Position numbers and translations under genes: made by a program | In this document: positions 50,094-59,551 of the stretch, one piece after another | How the letters are laid out: the number at the start of each line of letters is the position of its first letter | How positions within the stretch are numbered: position 1 is the first letter of the stretch | The notes under the pieces: generated by a model | Told to the model about the DNA's origin: nothing | The model's database searches: none | The model's input: the letters and a program-made list of their open reading frames with translations, nothing else | Source of the DNA: Acidimicrobiaceae bacterium | Lineage (GTDB): Bacteria; Actinomycetota; Acidimicrobiia; Acidimicrobiales; RAAP-2 | Length of the DNA stretch: 64,000 bases | Reading direction: 5' to 3' | Assembly: GCA_003162475.1 (NCBI GenBank) | Contig: PMOI01000022.1 | Coordinates: 55,936 to 119,935, forward strand

Positions 50094-51100
50094 GCGACGA
50101 CGTCGTCCTCCAGGCCACCGACGTGGTGAAGACGTTCTCCTCGCGGGGCAAGAAACTAGGCACGCGCGTGGTCTCGCGCGCCGTCAACGGTGTCTCACTC
50201 GAGGTACGTCGCGGCGAGACCCTGGGCATCGTCGGCGAATCGGGCTGTGGGAAATCGACGTTGGCGCGCTGTCTCGTGCAGCTCTCGCCCGTGACGTCGG
50301 GCACTGTCGCCTTCGAGGGCACCACCCTCACGGGACTTTCTCGCCGGCGACTTCGACCGTTTCGACGTCAGTTCCAGTTGGTATTCCAAGACCCCTACGC
50401 GTCGCTCAATCCGCGCCGCACGGTGGGTGACATCGTCGCCGAGCCGATGCGTATCAACCATCTCGGCTCGACGAGCGCGATCGACGCTCGGGTTCGCGAG
50501 CTCTTCTCCACCGTTGGTCTCGACGCGGCCGCGGTCAATCGCTACCCCCACGAGTTCTCGGGCGGCCAACGCCAGCGCATCGGCATCGCGCGCTCACTCT
50601 CGCTCAATCCCACGTTGGTCATCGCCGACGAACCGGTGAGCGCCCTCGACGTCTCGATCCAAGCCCAGGTGCTCAACCTCATGGCCGACCTGCAACAAGA
50701 GTTCAACCTCACCTACGTCTTCATCGCCCACGATCTCGGCGTCGTGCGACACGTCTCGGACCGGGTGGGCGTGATGTACCTCGGCGAGTTCGTCGAGTTC
50801 GGCGACGTCGGGTCGATCTACGAGACCCCACTGCACCCCTACACCGAGGCGCTGCTATCCGTCGTGCCGGAACTGAACGACACCGACGCGCCGCGTCGTG
50901 AGCGCATCATCATCACGGGCGACGTGCCCGACCCCGCGGACCGACCGAGTGGCTGTCCCTTCCATCCGCGATGTCCCGTGGCGACCGATCTCTGTCGAGT
51001 GGAAAAACCGGCGTTGTTGACCATCGTCCCCGGTCGACAGGTGGCCTGTCACTACCCACGCAATCTCGACGCGGTCAAAGCGACGAGCACCACCTCGTGA
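50090..51100 (+). CDS. Peptide ABC transporter ATP-binding protein (DppF-type)
   Basis: GESGCGKSTLARCLVQL, FSGGQRQRIGIARSLSLNPTLVIADEPVSALDVSIQAQ, CPFHPRCPVATDLC. Confidence 0.96.
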   Translation: MSDDVVLQATDVVKTFSSRGKKLGTRVVSRAVNGVSLEVRRGETLGIVGESGCGKSTLARCLVQLSPVTSGTVAFEGTTLTGLSRRRLRPFRRQFQLVFQDPYASLNPRRTVGDIVAEPMRINHLGSTSAIDARVRELFSTVGLDAAAVNRYPHEFSGGQRQRIGIARSLSLNPTLVIADEPVSALDVSIQAQVLNLMADLQQEFNLTYVFIAHDLGVVRHVSDRVGVMYLGEFVEFGDVGSIYETPLHPYTEALLSVVPELNDTDAPRRERIIITGDVPDPADRPSGCPFHPRCPVATDLCRVEKPALLTIVPGRQVACHYPRNLDAVKATSTTS

Positions 51101-51130
51101 GATCGCGCGGGCGCGAACGCGCCGACGGGT

Positions 51131-52066
51131 TCACTCGTCGAACTGGGCAGTCCAACGCTCGACCTCGTCTCGTCGCGGGCCGGTTGCTGGACCGAAACGG
51201 CTGATCGCCATCGCGGCGGCGGCGTTGGCCCATCTCGCCGCGGCGAGGGGTTCATGACCACTGGCGAGCTCGGCCACGAAGACGCCGTTGTGCACGTCGC
51301 CGGCACCGTTGGTGTCGACGACCGTGGTCGCGAATCCCGGAACGACCACCGCGTCGCGGTGATTGAGGGCCACGACGCAGCCCTTCGCGCCACTTCGCAC
51401 GAGTACGTCGAGGGTGTCGTTGCGCGCCGCCAGCGACGACGCCGCTTCAGCCACGTCATCACGGCCGGTCAGCATCATGGCCTCGGACGCGTTGCAAAGG
51501 AGCCAGTTCGCACGCTCGACCATCGCGTCAACGTTCGACGGAGGAATATCAACCATTCGCGTCGCGGGGTCAAAGACCACCGTCACGTCCAAAGCGAGGC
51601 GAGCAACCCACGCCAGTACCAACGCGGCGAGTTCGGGGTACATGACGTTGTACCCGGACACCAAGACGTAGTCGCCCGCTCGAACGTCGAGCGCGTCGAG
51701 ATCACTGGCGCGAAGCGTGGCCTCAGCGCCGCGCGAGGTGACGAACGAGCGCTCGCCGTCGGGCTCGAGGAGCACCACGCATATTCCCGTGTCGAGGTCT
51801 TCATTTCGGGCAATGGGCGCCGCAATGTGCTCGTGTTCGAGGGTCGTGGCGGCGAGCGCGGAGAAGGGACCCGCGCCCAGGCGGCCCGCGTAGACGACGG
51901 ACATGTGGTGTCGAGCAGCGGCACTCATGGCGTTAAAGCCCCCACCGGTCGTGACGAGATTCTCACTCGCGAGCACGTCACCCGCACGTTGCGGCAGCGC
52001 CGAGATCTTCAACACCACGTCAATCAACACGGTGTCGAGACAAAAGAGTCGCGGCGCGTCGCTCAT
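51131..52066 (-). CDS. PfkB-family (ribokinase-like) carbohydrate kinase
   Basis: VTTGGGFNAMSAAARHHMSVVYAGRLG, VVDTNGAGDVHNGVFVAEL. Confidence 0.9.
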   Translation of the reverse strand: MSDAPRLFCLDTVLIDVVLKISALPQRAGDVLASENLVTTGGGFNAMSAAARHHMSVVYAGRLGAGPFSALAATTLEHEHIAAPIARNEDLDTGICVVLLEPDGERSFVTSRGAEATLRASDLDALDVRAGDYVLVSGYNVMYPELAALVLAWVARLALDVTVVFDPATRMVDIPPSNVDAMVERANWLLCNASEAMMLTGRDDVAEAASSLAARNDTLDVLVRSGAKGCVVALNHRDAVVVPGFATTVVDTNGAGDVHNGVFVAELASGHEPLAAARWANAAAAMAISRFGPATGPRRDEVERWTAQFDE

Positions 52067-52194
52067 AGACCAACACCCTAGTGAGCAGGTCGTGAAACTT
52101 CTAACGAACGAACGAGCGTGGAGCCGTCGTGCAAACGCTGATCACTGCGTACAATCGATGCCAGCGAAGCACGAGGCTGTCGCGAGGAGGCACC

Positions 52195-53664
52195 GTGAGC
52201 GACGATGTAGCTGAGCGCGTAGGGGCTGGACCATCCAGCGTCCTACGAATTGAAGAAAACGGCATCAACGTCATCGCCGAGGGCGAGCGCAAGGGCCATC
52301 CGCGAGACCTCTTTTGGCCCTGGTTCGGCGCCAACGTCTCAGTCCTCGGATTGGGATATGGCTCGTACGTCCTGAGTTTCGGCATCTCCTTCGTCCAAGC
52401 CCTCATCGTCGCCGTGATCGGCACGGTGTTTAGCTTTTGGCTCTGCGGCGTGATCGCCACCGCCGGCAAGCGCGGGTCGGCACCCACCATGGTGCTCTCG
52501 CGCGCGGCCTACGGCGTGCGGGGGAACCGTCTGCCGTCGGCGATCTCGTGGTTGCTCTGCGTCGGGTGGGAGACCGCCCTCACCGTCATCGCCGTCCTCG
52601 CCACCAACACCGTCTTCGTCCGCCTCGGCTGGGGCGGTGGCGACGGCCTGAAGGTGGTCGCGATGCTGGTCATCGCGGCCTTGATCATTGGCGGCGGCGT
52701 CATGGGCTTCGACTTGATCATGCGCATGCAGGTGATCATCACCGTCATTACGGGCGTTCTTACGATTGTCTTCATCGCCCTCACCGCGAAGCACATCAGC
52801 TGGCACGTCGTCAGCCACGTGCACAGCGGCTCGTTTCAGCTCACCATCGGGGCGCTGGTCTTCGTCATGACGGGTTTCGGTCTCGGTTGGGTGAACGTGG
52901 CAGCGGACTACTCGCGTTACCTTCCGCGCAGCGCGTCGTCGCGAGGCGTGGTGTGGTGGACCACTTTCGGCTCGTCGGTCGCGCCCCTCATCCTCATCGC
53001 CTTCGGTCTGCTTCTGGCTGGTTCGTCGTCGACGCTCGCCAGCGCCGTCGGGAACGACCCGGTAGGGGCACTCGCGAACCTGTTGCCCACGTGGTTCCTC
53101 GTACCCTTCGTCATCGTCGCCATACTCGGGCTCGTCGGCGGCGCCGTGTTGGACATCTACTCCTCGGGTCTCGCGCTTCTTTCAGCAGGACTCAAGATCC
53201 CGCGCTACGCCGCCGCGGGCGTCGACGGCGTCATCATGTTGATCGGCACCGTCTACATCGTCTTTGGCAAGCAGAACTTCCTCAATCAGTTCGAAGGTTT
53301 CCTCATCACGGTGGGCGTCTTGATCGCCGCGTGGTGCGGCGTCTTTTTGGGCGACCTCGTGCTGCGCAAGAAGAACTACGTCGACGCCGATCTCTTTCAG
53401 TCCTCCGGCCGGTACGGCGACCTGCGTATCGTGCCCATCGCGACGACGATCGTGTCGGGCTTCCTCGGCTGGGGACTGGTCACCAATAACTACGCCTCGT
53501 GGCTCACGTGGCAGGGCTATCTGTTAAAACCCCTGGGACTCGGCGGCAAGACGGGACACTGGGCCGGTGCCAACTTGGGCGTTATCGTGGCGCTGGCACT
53601 GAGCTTCGTCCTGACCATCCTCTTCACGCGAACCGAAATCGTGCGCGAAGAGGCTCTCGCGTAG
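52195..53664 (+). CDS. NCS1 family nucleobase:cation symporter (cytosine permease-like)
   Basis: FWPWFGANVSVLGLGYGSYVL, ATAGKRGSAPTMVLSRAAYGVRGNRLPS; GTG start 52195 with AGGAGG. Confidence 0.92.
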   Translation: MSDDVAERVGAGPSSVLRIEENGINVIAEGERKGHPRDLFWPWFGANVSVLGLGYGSYVLSFGISFVQALIVAVIGTVFSFWLCGVIATAGKRGSAPTMVLSRAAYGVRGNRLPSAISWLLCVGWETALTVIAVLATNTVFVRLGWGGGDGLKVVAMLVIAALIIGGGVMGFDLIMRMQVIITVITGVLTIVFIALTAKHISWHVVSHVHSGSFQLTIGALVFVMTGFGLGWVNVAADYSRYLPRSASSRGVVWWTTFGSSVAPLILIAFGLLLAGSSSTLASAVGNDPVGALANLLPTWFLVPFVIVAILGLVGGAVLDIYSSGLALLSAGLKIPRYAAAGVDGVIMLIGTVYIVFGKQNFLNQFEGFLITVGVLIAAWCGVFLGDLVLRKKNYVDADLFQSSGRYGDLRIVPIATTIVSGFLGWGLVTNNYASWLTWQGYLLKPLGLGGKTGHWAGANLGVIVALALSFVLTILFTRTEIVREEALA

Positions 53665-53699
53665 CGCGGAACGAGCTATTAACGCGGACTGCGTTCGTG

Positions 53700-54455
53700 C
53701 TAGCCGCGAATGCGCCCGACGCCGCCGCCGCGTGCCTTGCCGAGGATGTTCAAGATCTCCAGGTAGAGCCAGATGAAACTGAGGACGAGTCCAAAAGCGC
53801 CGTACCAGTCGTACTCGGCCCCGACGTTAGCGGCGATGAGTTTGTCGATTCGGTCGAAGTCGATGAGAAACGTGGAGGCGGCGATAACCGCGAGGACCAG
53901 CGAGACCCCGATACCGAGCGCCCCACCCGATCCGTCGAGGTCGGGTCCACCGAAGACCATGACGAGGAGCGTCACGCCGTAGAAGGCGATCGCGCCGATC
54001 ATGGCCATCGTGATGACGCGCGTCACCTTCGCCGTGACCTTGATGATGCCCGTGCCGTAGAGGAACCACACGACGAGGGCGACGCCAACCGTGGCACCGA
54101 GAGCCTCCGCGACGATACCGGGGTACGTGGCGTTGTAGACCGCAGAGATGACCCCGACGGCGAAACCCTCGAGGATCGCGTACGCCACGCCGAGCACGCG
54201 GGCCAGTTTCGGACGCCGCACGATGATCATCGACAGGCCGAACGCCGCGAGGATCGACACGATCATGATCGTGTTGGTGTTGGTGGTGACGGCACTGGGT
54301 TCACCTTCGTACCAACCCAACGCTCCTCCGACGAGGCCGAACACGGCGAAGACGCCGAGCGCCTTCGCGACGCCGGCGCGCGTCATGCGTAACGCGGGGT
54401 CACTGGTCGTGTCCAAAAACTGGATTCGCTTATCCGTTAACGCGGGATTGGCCAT
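53700..54455 (-). CDS. Bax inhibitor-1/YccA family membrane protein
   Basis: 7-TM pattern with EGFAVGVISAVYN; FDRIDKLIAANVGAEYDWYGAFGLVLSFIWLYLEILNIL. Confidence 0.93.
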   Translation of the reverse strand: MANPALTDKRIQFLDTTSDPALRMTRAGVAKALGVFAVFGLVGGALGWYEGEPSAVTTNTNTIMIVSILAAFGLSMIIVRRPKLARVLGVAYAILEGFAVGVISAVYNATYPGIVAEALGATVGVALVVWFLYGTGIIKVTAKVTRVITMAMIGAIAFYGVTLLVMVFGGPDLDGSGGALGIGVSLVLAVIAASTFLIDFDRIDKLIAANVGAEYDWYGAFGLVLSFIWLYLEILNILGKARGGGVGRIRG

Positions 54456-54534
54456 GGTCTCTCCTTGTCGCGTTGATCGCGTGTCGCTGACACCTCGTTC
54501 ACGATACTGCGAACGACGTGCGTGACCTTCGCGC

Positions 54535-54771
54535 TCAAGACTTTTTCGTGATGAGTTCAAACCCCCACCACAAGGCACCCACGAGCGCGCCGGTCATAAC
54601 AACGGCGACGACCACGCCAAGGATTCGAACGACGAGAGGTCGAGCCGTGTCGCGGGCGAAGGAAAGGGCGGCGAGGCCGACCGAGAACGCGACGACGACG
54701 CCCACTCCCGCCAAGACGGCGACGAGGACCACGCGGCCCAGCAGAGGCCAATCGACGAGAGAGGCGATCAC
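54535..54771 (-). CDS. Small two-TM membrane protein downstream of Pit
   Basis: two hydrophobic segments; 24-nt gap to the pit gene, same strand. Confidence 0.6.
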   Translation of the reverse strand: MIASLVDWPLLGRVVLVAVLAGVGVVVAFSVGLAALSFARDTARPLVVRILGVVVAVVMTGALVGALWWGFELITKKS

Positions 54772-54795
54772 GTTGGAACGAAACGTCGGGTGGGC

Positions 54796-55947
54796 TTACG
54801 CCGCGACGACGGTAGCGGCTTCGAGGGGCGCGAGCGACTCGCCCCAGAGGTCGTTCACGTTCGCGGCGTTGATGACGTGACGACGTGAACGGCGCATTAA
54901 GAACGTGACGTACGCCGCCGCGACGAGTGCCAGCACCGCGACACCGAACGTGCCGCCAATGACGTGGGCGACGTAGTACGAAAAGGCGCCGAAGAGTCCG
55001 GCCGCCGGCAAGGTGACGACCCACGCCATGGCCACGTCCGCGACGAGCCGCCAGCGAACGGGCTGCTGGGGTGTCGCGGCGCCCACCCCGATGATCGCGC
55101 CGGTGGCGACGTGCGTCGTCGACAGGGGCAGACCCATGTGCGACGACGTCAAGATGACGGCCGATGAGGCAATCTGCGCGGCGAAGCCCTGCTGGGGCGT
55201 CAAGTGGGTGAATCCTTGACCCATGGTGCGAATGATGCGCCATCCGCCAAAGAACGTGCCCATCCCGATCGCGATCGCGCAACTCACGACGACCAACGCG
55301 GGCGTGGAAGAGTTCGACGCGAGCGTGCCGTTGGCGATCAGGGCCAACGTCACGACGCCCATCGTCTTCTGTGCGTCGTTGGTTCCGTGCGCAATGGAGA
55401 GCAGCGACGACGATCCGATCTGTCCCACACGAAAACCAAACGACGAGGTGTCGGTGTCGACTTTCGCCGTGAGACGTCTCGCCGCGATAAGGGCGACACC
55501 CGCGGCGACCAAGGCCACCAATGGTGCGAGGCCCGCGGGGATGATGACCTTCGAGATCAGGCCACCCCAGAGCACCGCGTGGCCGCCGGCGAGGACCATC
55601 ATCGCGCCGATGACCCCACCGATCAAGGCGTGACTTGAACTAGAAGGAATGGCGAAGTACCACGTCGTCACGTTCCACGCGATGGCGCCGATAAGTCCCG
55701 CGAAGATCACCGGCAACGTCACGAGATTCTGTGCCACGAGGGCACTGGCGATGGTGGCGGCGACCTTGAGTGAGAGGAACGCCCCCACGAGATTGAAGAC
55801 CGAGCTGAGCGCCACGGCCACTTTCGGCTTTAACGCGCCCGTCGCGATGGTCGGCGCGACCGCGTTCGCCGTGTCGTGGAAACTATTCGTGAAGTCGAAG
55901 GCGAGCGCGACCGCGACGACGATGGCCAGTAACAGCGTGTTGTGCAT
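54796..55947 (-). CDS. Inorganic phosphate transporter, PiT family
   Basis: FDFTNSFHDTANAVAPTIATGAL, SIAHGTNDAQKTMGVVTLAL. Confidence 0.95.
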   Translation of the reverse strand: MHNTLLLAIVVAVALAFDFTNSFHDTANAVAPTIATGALKPKVAVALSSVFNLVGAFLSLKVAATIASALVAQNLVTLPVIFAGLIGAIAWNVTTWYFAIPSSSSHALIGGVIGAMMVLAGGHAVLWGGLISKVIIPAGLAPLVALVAAGVALIAARRLTAKVDTDTSSFGFRVGQIGSSSLLSIAHGTNDAQKTMGVVTLALIANGTLASNSSTPALVVVSCAIAIGMGTFFGGWRIIRTMGQGFTHLTPQQGFAAQIASSAVILTSSHMGLPLSTTHVATGAIIGVGAATPQQPVRWRLVADVAMAWVVTLPAAGLFGAFSYYVAHVIGGTFGVAVLALVAAAYVTFLMRRSRRHVINAANVNDLWGESLAPLEAATVVAA

Positions 55948-56174
55948 GCCTACGTCCTACCAAAGGAACTTTCGACTTCAACGGGAAAAAGCCCTAATGC
56001 GCACACATTTGTCACACATTTAACCTTCGGATTACCCAGTTAGTCCTGACGTCAATTTCGCTCGATCGAGATGACGCGGTGGCCCTGTCACCGCCGCGTC
56101 CGGTCCGTGTCGCCCTTCTCCAAATGGACTATCCAACACTCCTAGACTGGCTTCGGGTCTGGTGAGGGAGTTTC

Positions 56175-57209
56175 ATGCGAATCGGTGTTCTGACGGCTGG
56201 AGGCGACGCGCCCGGCCTCAACGCCGCCATTCGCGCCATTGGCGAAATGGCGCTGCGTGACGGTCACGAGGTCATCGGCATCGCGAACGGCTGGGCGGGA
56301 CTCGTGGGCGACTTCCAAGGTACGGCGCTCGCCGCCAAGGACCTTCGCGGCGTGATCGGCCAAGGCGGCACACTCCTCGGGACCGCACGATTCAATCTCG
56401 ACAAGCCCGCTGGCGGACGCGAGTGCGTGCTCGCCGCCATCGAAGAGCACCTCGACTCGCTCGTCGCCATTGGCGGCGACGGGACGCATCGCATCTCGAG
56501 TTGGCTCGCCGAACGAGACGCACCCGTCGTTGGTGTTCCCAAGACGCTCGACAACGACTTGCCCGGTACCGAATACTGCATTGGCTTCGATACGGCCATA
56601 AGTATCGTCGCCGAGTCCCTCGACCGGCTCCACACGACCGCAGCCTCGCACCACCGCGTCATCGTCGTCGAGACCATGGGACGATCCACTGGTTGGGTCG
56701 CGGCCCTCGGCGGATTGGCCGGCGGAGCCGACATGATCGTCATCCCCGAGTTCCCCGTCACGATGGACGAAATCGTTGAACACATCAATCGACGTCGAAG
56801 TGCCGGTCTCGTGTACTCCATCGTCGTCGTCGCCGAAGGAATCAACCTCGCCATTCTGGGCGGGGTCGAATCAGAAGAAGAACTCTCGAACGAAGGTATT
56901 GGCGGCGTTCGCCACGCGACGCGAGGCGTCGGCCATTTCGTCGCCGCGAAGATCGAAGAGCAGGGAGGTTTCGAAGTGCGAACCACCGTCCTCGGTCACT
57001 TACAACGTGGAGGAAGTCCCACCGCCCATGACCGCATCTTCGCCACGCGCGTCGGCGCCGCCGCGTACGACGCCGTGATTGCGCGCAAGTTCGGCATGAT
57101 CCCCGTCATCCGCGACGACAACGTGGTCCTCGCGCCGCTGTCGACGGTCGCCGTTGGACAACGCAAAGTCCCGCGCGAGATCTACGACCTCTGCGCCGTC
57201 TTCTTCTAA
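56175..57209 (+). CDS. 6-phosphofructokinase
   Basis: RIGVLTAGGDAPGLNAAIRA, AIGGDGTHRISSWL, GVPKTLDNDLPGTEYCIGFDTA. Confidence 0.95.
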   Translation: MRIGVLTAGGDAPGLNAAIRAIGEMALRDGHEVIGIANGWAGLVGDFQGTALAAKDLRGVIGQGGTLLGTARFNLDKPAGGRECVLAAIEEHLDSLVAIGGDGTHRISSWLAERDAPVVGVPKTLDNDLPGTEYCIGFDTAISIVAESLDRLHTTAASHHRVIVVETMGRSTGWVAALGGLAGGADMIVIPEFPVTMDEIVEHINRRRSAGLVYSIVVVAEGINLAILGGVESEEELSNEGIGGVRHATRGVGHFVAAKIEEQGGFEVRTTVLGHLQRGGSPTAHDRIFATRVGAAAYDAVIARKFGMIPVIRDDNVVLAPLSTVAVGQRKVPREIYDLCAVFF

Positions 57210-57213
57210 TCCG

Positions 57214-57582
57214 CTAGACGGAGACTCTCCCCTGACGCCAGCGAAGATACCTCGACGCCACCATCCGTAGTCCCAACATCAAGGCACCGAGAAAACCGAG
57301 AGCCACGAAGATGAAGGCGAGCGCCGTTCCTTGACCGAAGAGAACGCGCAAGACCATCCCCAACACGACGGTGCAGAGCCAGACCGAGACGCCACTTCGC
57401 GCTGAAGCCCCATCTCGTCGTCGAAGCGTGAGGTACAACCAGCCCAGTCCCAGTCCTACCGCGAACGGCCAGGTCGTCGAGAGGAATCCCGCAAGTCGAA
57501 GGCCGTGATGGTGGGACGATCGGCCAATACCCACGAAAAGCAGCACGATCAGAGCGTCGACGACGATCCACACGCGATTCAT
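57214..57582 (-). CDS. DUF3054-type membrane protein
   Basis: IGRSSHHHGLRLAGFLSTTWPFAVGLGLGW...VLGMVLRVLFGQGTALAFI. Confidence 0.8.
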   Translation of the reverse strand: MNRVWIVVDALIVLLFVGIGRSSHHHGLRLAGFLSTTWPFAVGLGLGWLYLTLRRRDGASARSGVSVWLCTVVLGMVLRVLFGQGTALAFIFVALGFLGALMLGLRMVASRYLRWRQGRVSV

Positions 57583-57692
57583 ACGTGCCAACACTACTGA
57601 CTTGAACCAGACGAGAATCCCACGCCGACGTGACAAACGTCGAAGGTCAACCCACTTTTGGCGCGTACGAGTTGACTCTTTACAATGGAGTG

Positions 57693-58181
57693 ATGCATAC
57701 GCTCATCAAGATCGTTGGCGAGTACTTCGTGTGGCTGAGCGTCGCGATCGTGGCTGTCTATTGGCTACGCGCGAAGGTCCGCGTCAAGATATCGCTTACG
57801 TGGCAACTGGTCGCTGGCGGCGTCCTCGCGCTGGTTTTGTCCTTCATTGCCTCGCGACTCTTCTACGACACACGACCCTTCGTCACGCACCATCTCACGC
57901 CGATAATCCCGCACGCCGCCGACAACGGGTTCCCCTCCGACCACGCCATGTTCACGTCGTTTCTCGCCTTTACGATGGTTCTCTACTCGAAGCGCACCGC
58001 GATCGTGCTCTTCATCATCGCGCTGCTCGTGAGTTGGGCGCGCGTCGCCGCCCACATTCACAACCCGATTGACATTGTCGGATCGTTCGTCATCGCCGCG
58101 ATTTCGGTCGCGGTGGTTCGCGTCGTCACGAAGTGGTGGCACGCACGCAAGACACCATCCAGTTGGCGCTCGCCTAGCTAG
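57693..58181 (+). CDS. PAP2-family phosphatase (undecaprenyl-diphosphatase-like)
   Basis: SRLFYDTRPFVTHH, GFPSDHAMFTSFLAF, WARVAAHIHNPIDIVGSF. Confidence 0.9.
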   Translation: MHTLIKIVGEYFVWLSVAIVAVYWLRAKVRVKISLTWQLVAGGVLALVLSFIASRLFYDTRPFVTHHLTPIIPHAADNGFPSDHAMFTSFLAFTMVLYSKRTAIVLFIIALLVSWARVAAHIHNPIDIVGSFVIAAISVAVVRVVTKWWHARKTPSSWRSPS

Positions 58182-58645
58182 GCGTCCGGACGCAACGTAG
58201 CATCGGGGTGCTCGAGTATCTGCGGCCACGAATCACGGTGACGTCGCGCCGACGCTTCGTCGTAAAACCCACCGTGCGTGAGTCGAAGGTCCTTCCCTTC
58301 CGTCAATGGTGCGAGCTCGACGCGCACGACTGTCTCGGCGCCGTCAGTCCCGTAGCGGCCAGTGACCCACGTCTGTTCGATTAATCGTCCTGCTTCGACG
58401 CGGAGAAACCGCCCGTAGTGCGCGTAGCGCTCGCCCTCGTCAAGAACGTCGAACCAGAAGGGCGCGCCGGGAACGGCGATCATCGAGATCTCGCCGGGGG
58501 TCGCGAACCAGGTGTCGAAGTGATTCGTCCACGCGTCAAATATCGTCTCGGACGACGACGCCATTCGGTATTCGACCACGAACGCGTGACGTTGACCGGG
58601 TGTTGTGTCCGAAGCGTTGTGTAGTTGGTCTTGCGAGTCGTCCAT
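58178..58645 (-). CDS. SRPBCC-domain protein
   Basis: FVVEYRMASSSETIFDAWTNHFDTWFATPGEISMIAVPGAPFWFDVLDEGERYAHYGRFL...THGGFYDEASARRHRDSWPQIL. Confidence 0.88.
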   Translation of the reverse strand: MDDSQDQLHNASDTTPGQRHAFVVEYRMASSSETIFDAWTNHFDTWFATPGEISMIAVPGAPFWFDVLDEGERYAHYGRFLRVEAGRLIEQTWVTGRYGTDGAETVVRVELAPLTEGKDLRLTHGGFYDEASARRHRDSWPQILEHPDATLRPDA

Positions 58646-58794
58646 TTCTCCGCTTTCTCATTGCAGAACTATCCATGCGTCTCGCGAAGTGCAACGCCAA
58701 AGCGCTCGAACGCCCCCGTCCCCATATAGATTGAGCGAAGGCGTTCGTCATCACGTTCGTTTTGTCGGCAAGTCGCGTGTCATCTTGGAGGACA

Positions 58795-59511
58795 GTGGGT
58801 ACTGAAGAGGGACCAGGTCCCATCGCACTGGTGGGATCGGGTGAGTACCTACCCCAGATGGCCGACTTCGAAGCGGCCCTCATCGCCGGTCGCGCTCCGC
58901 GTTACGTTCAGTTGGCCACCGCCGCAGTCCAAGACGGACCCTCGGTCGTCAACCATTGGCACGAACTCGGAAGAACCCAGGCACAGCGTCTCGGCGTGGA
59001 GCCCGTCATAGTTCCCGTCAACGATCGCGCCGACGCGGACAATCCGGAGTTCGCCGAGATGATTGAGGGCGCGGGATTGATCTATCTTTCGGGTGGCGAT
59101 CCCAACTACTTGGCGGACACGCTTCGAGACACGAAAGTGTGGCGGGCCATCGAAGCGACGTGGCGCCAAGGCTCGGCGCTCGCGGGGTGCAGCGCCGGCG
59201 CGATGGCGCTGGGCGCGTGGATTCCTTCATTGCGGCACCCGCGTAAGGGCAGCATCGCGGGACTCGGCATCCTCGAGCACCTCGGCGTCGTTCCACACTT
59301 CGACGCCTTCGCCGCGCGCGTTCCCGACCTCCTGACCCGCTTCGTTCTCCCCGATGAGTCGTTGATCACCGTCTTTGGCATCGATGAAGAGACGGCCCTC
59401 GTCGGTGGTCCGAAGGAGTGGACCGTCCAAGGACGTCAAAGCGTCTGGCGACTCGGCACGAGCGGTCGTGAAGAGTTTCCCGTCGGCGCCACAGTGTCCA
59501 CGCGCGGTTAG
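58795..59511 (+). CDS. Peptidase S51/cyanophycinase-like type 1 glutamine amidotransferase-like protein
   Basis: PIALVGSGEYLPQM, IYLSGGDPNYLADTL, LAGCSAGAMALG. Confidence 0.88.
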   Translation: MGTEEGPGPIALVGSGEYLPQMADFEAALIAGRAPRYVQLATAAVQDGPSVVNHWHELGRTQAQRLGVEPVIVPVNDRADADNPEFAEMIEGAGLIYLSGGDPNYLADTLRDTKVWRAIEATWRQGSALAGCSAGAMALGAWIPSLRHPRKGSIAGLGILEHLGVVPHFDAFAARVPDLLTRFVLPDESLITVFGIDEETALVGGPKEWTVQGRQSVWRLGTSGREEFPVGATVSTRG

Positions 59512-59522
59512 TCGTTTTCATC

Positions 59523-59541
59523 ACCACCAGCACTGGGTGGT
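59523..59541. terminator. Possible bidirectional hairpin between convergent genes
   Basis: ACCACC-7nt-GGTGGT between the stops at 59511 and 59552. Confidence 0.3.
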
Positions 59542-59551
59542 ACGAGCGCCC

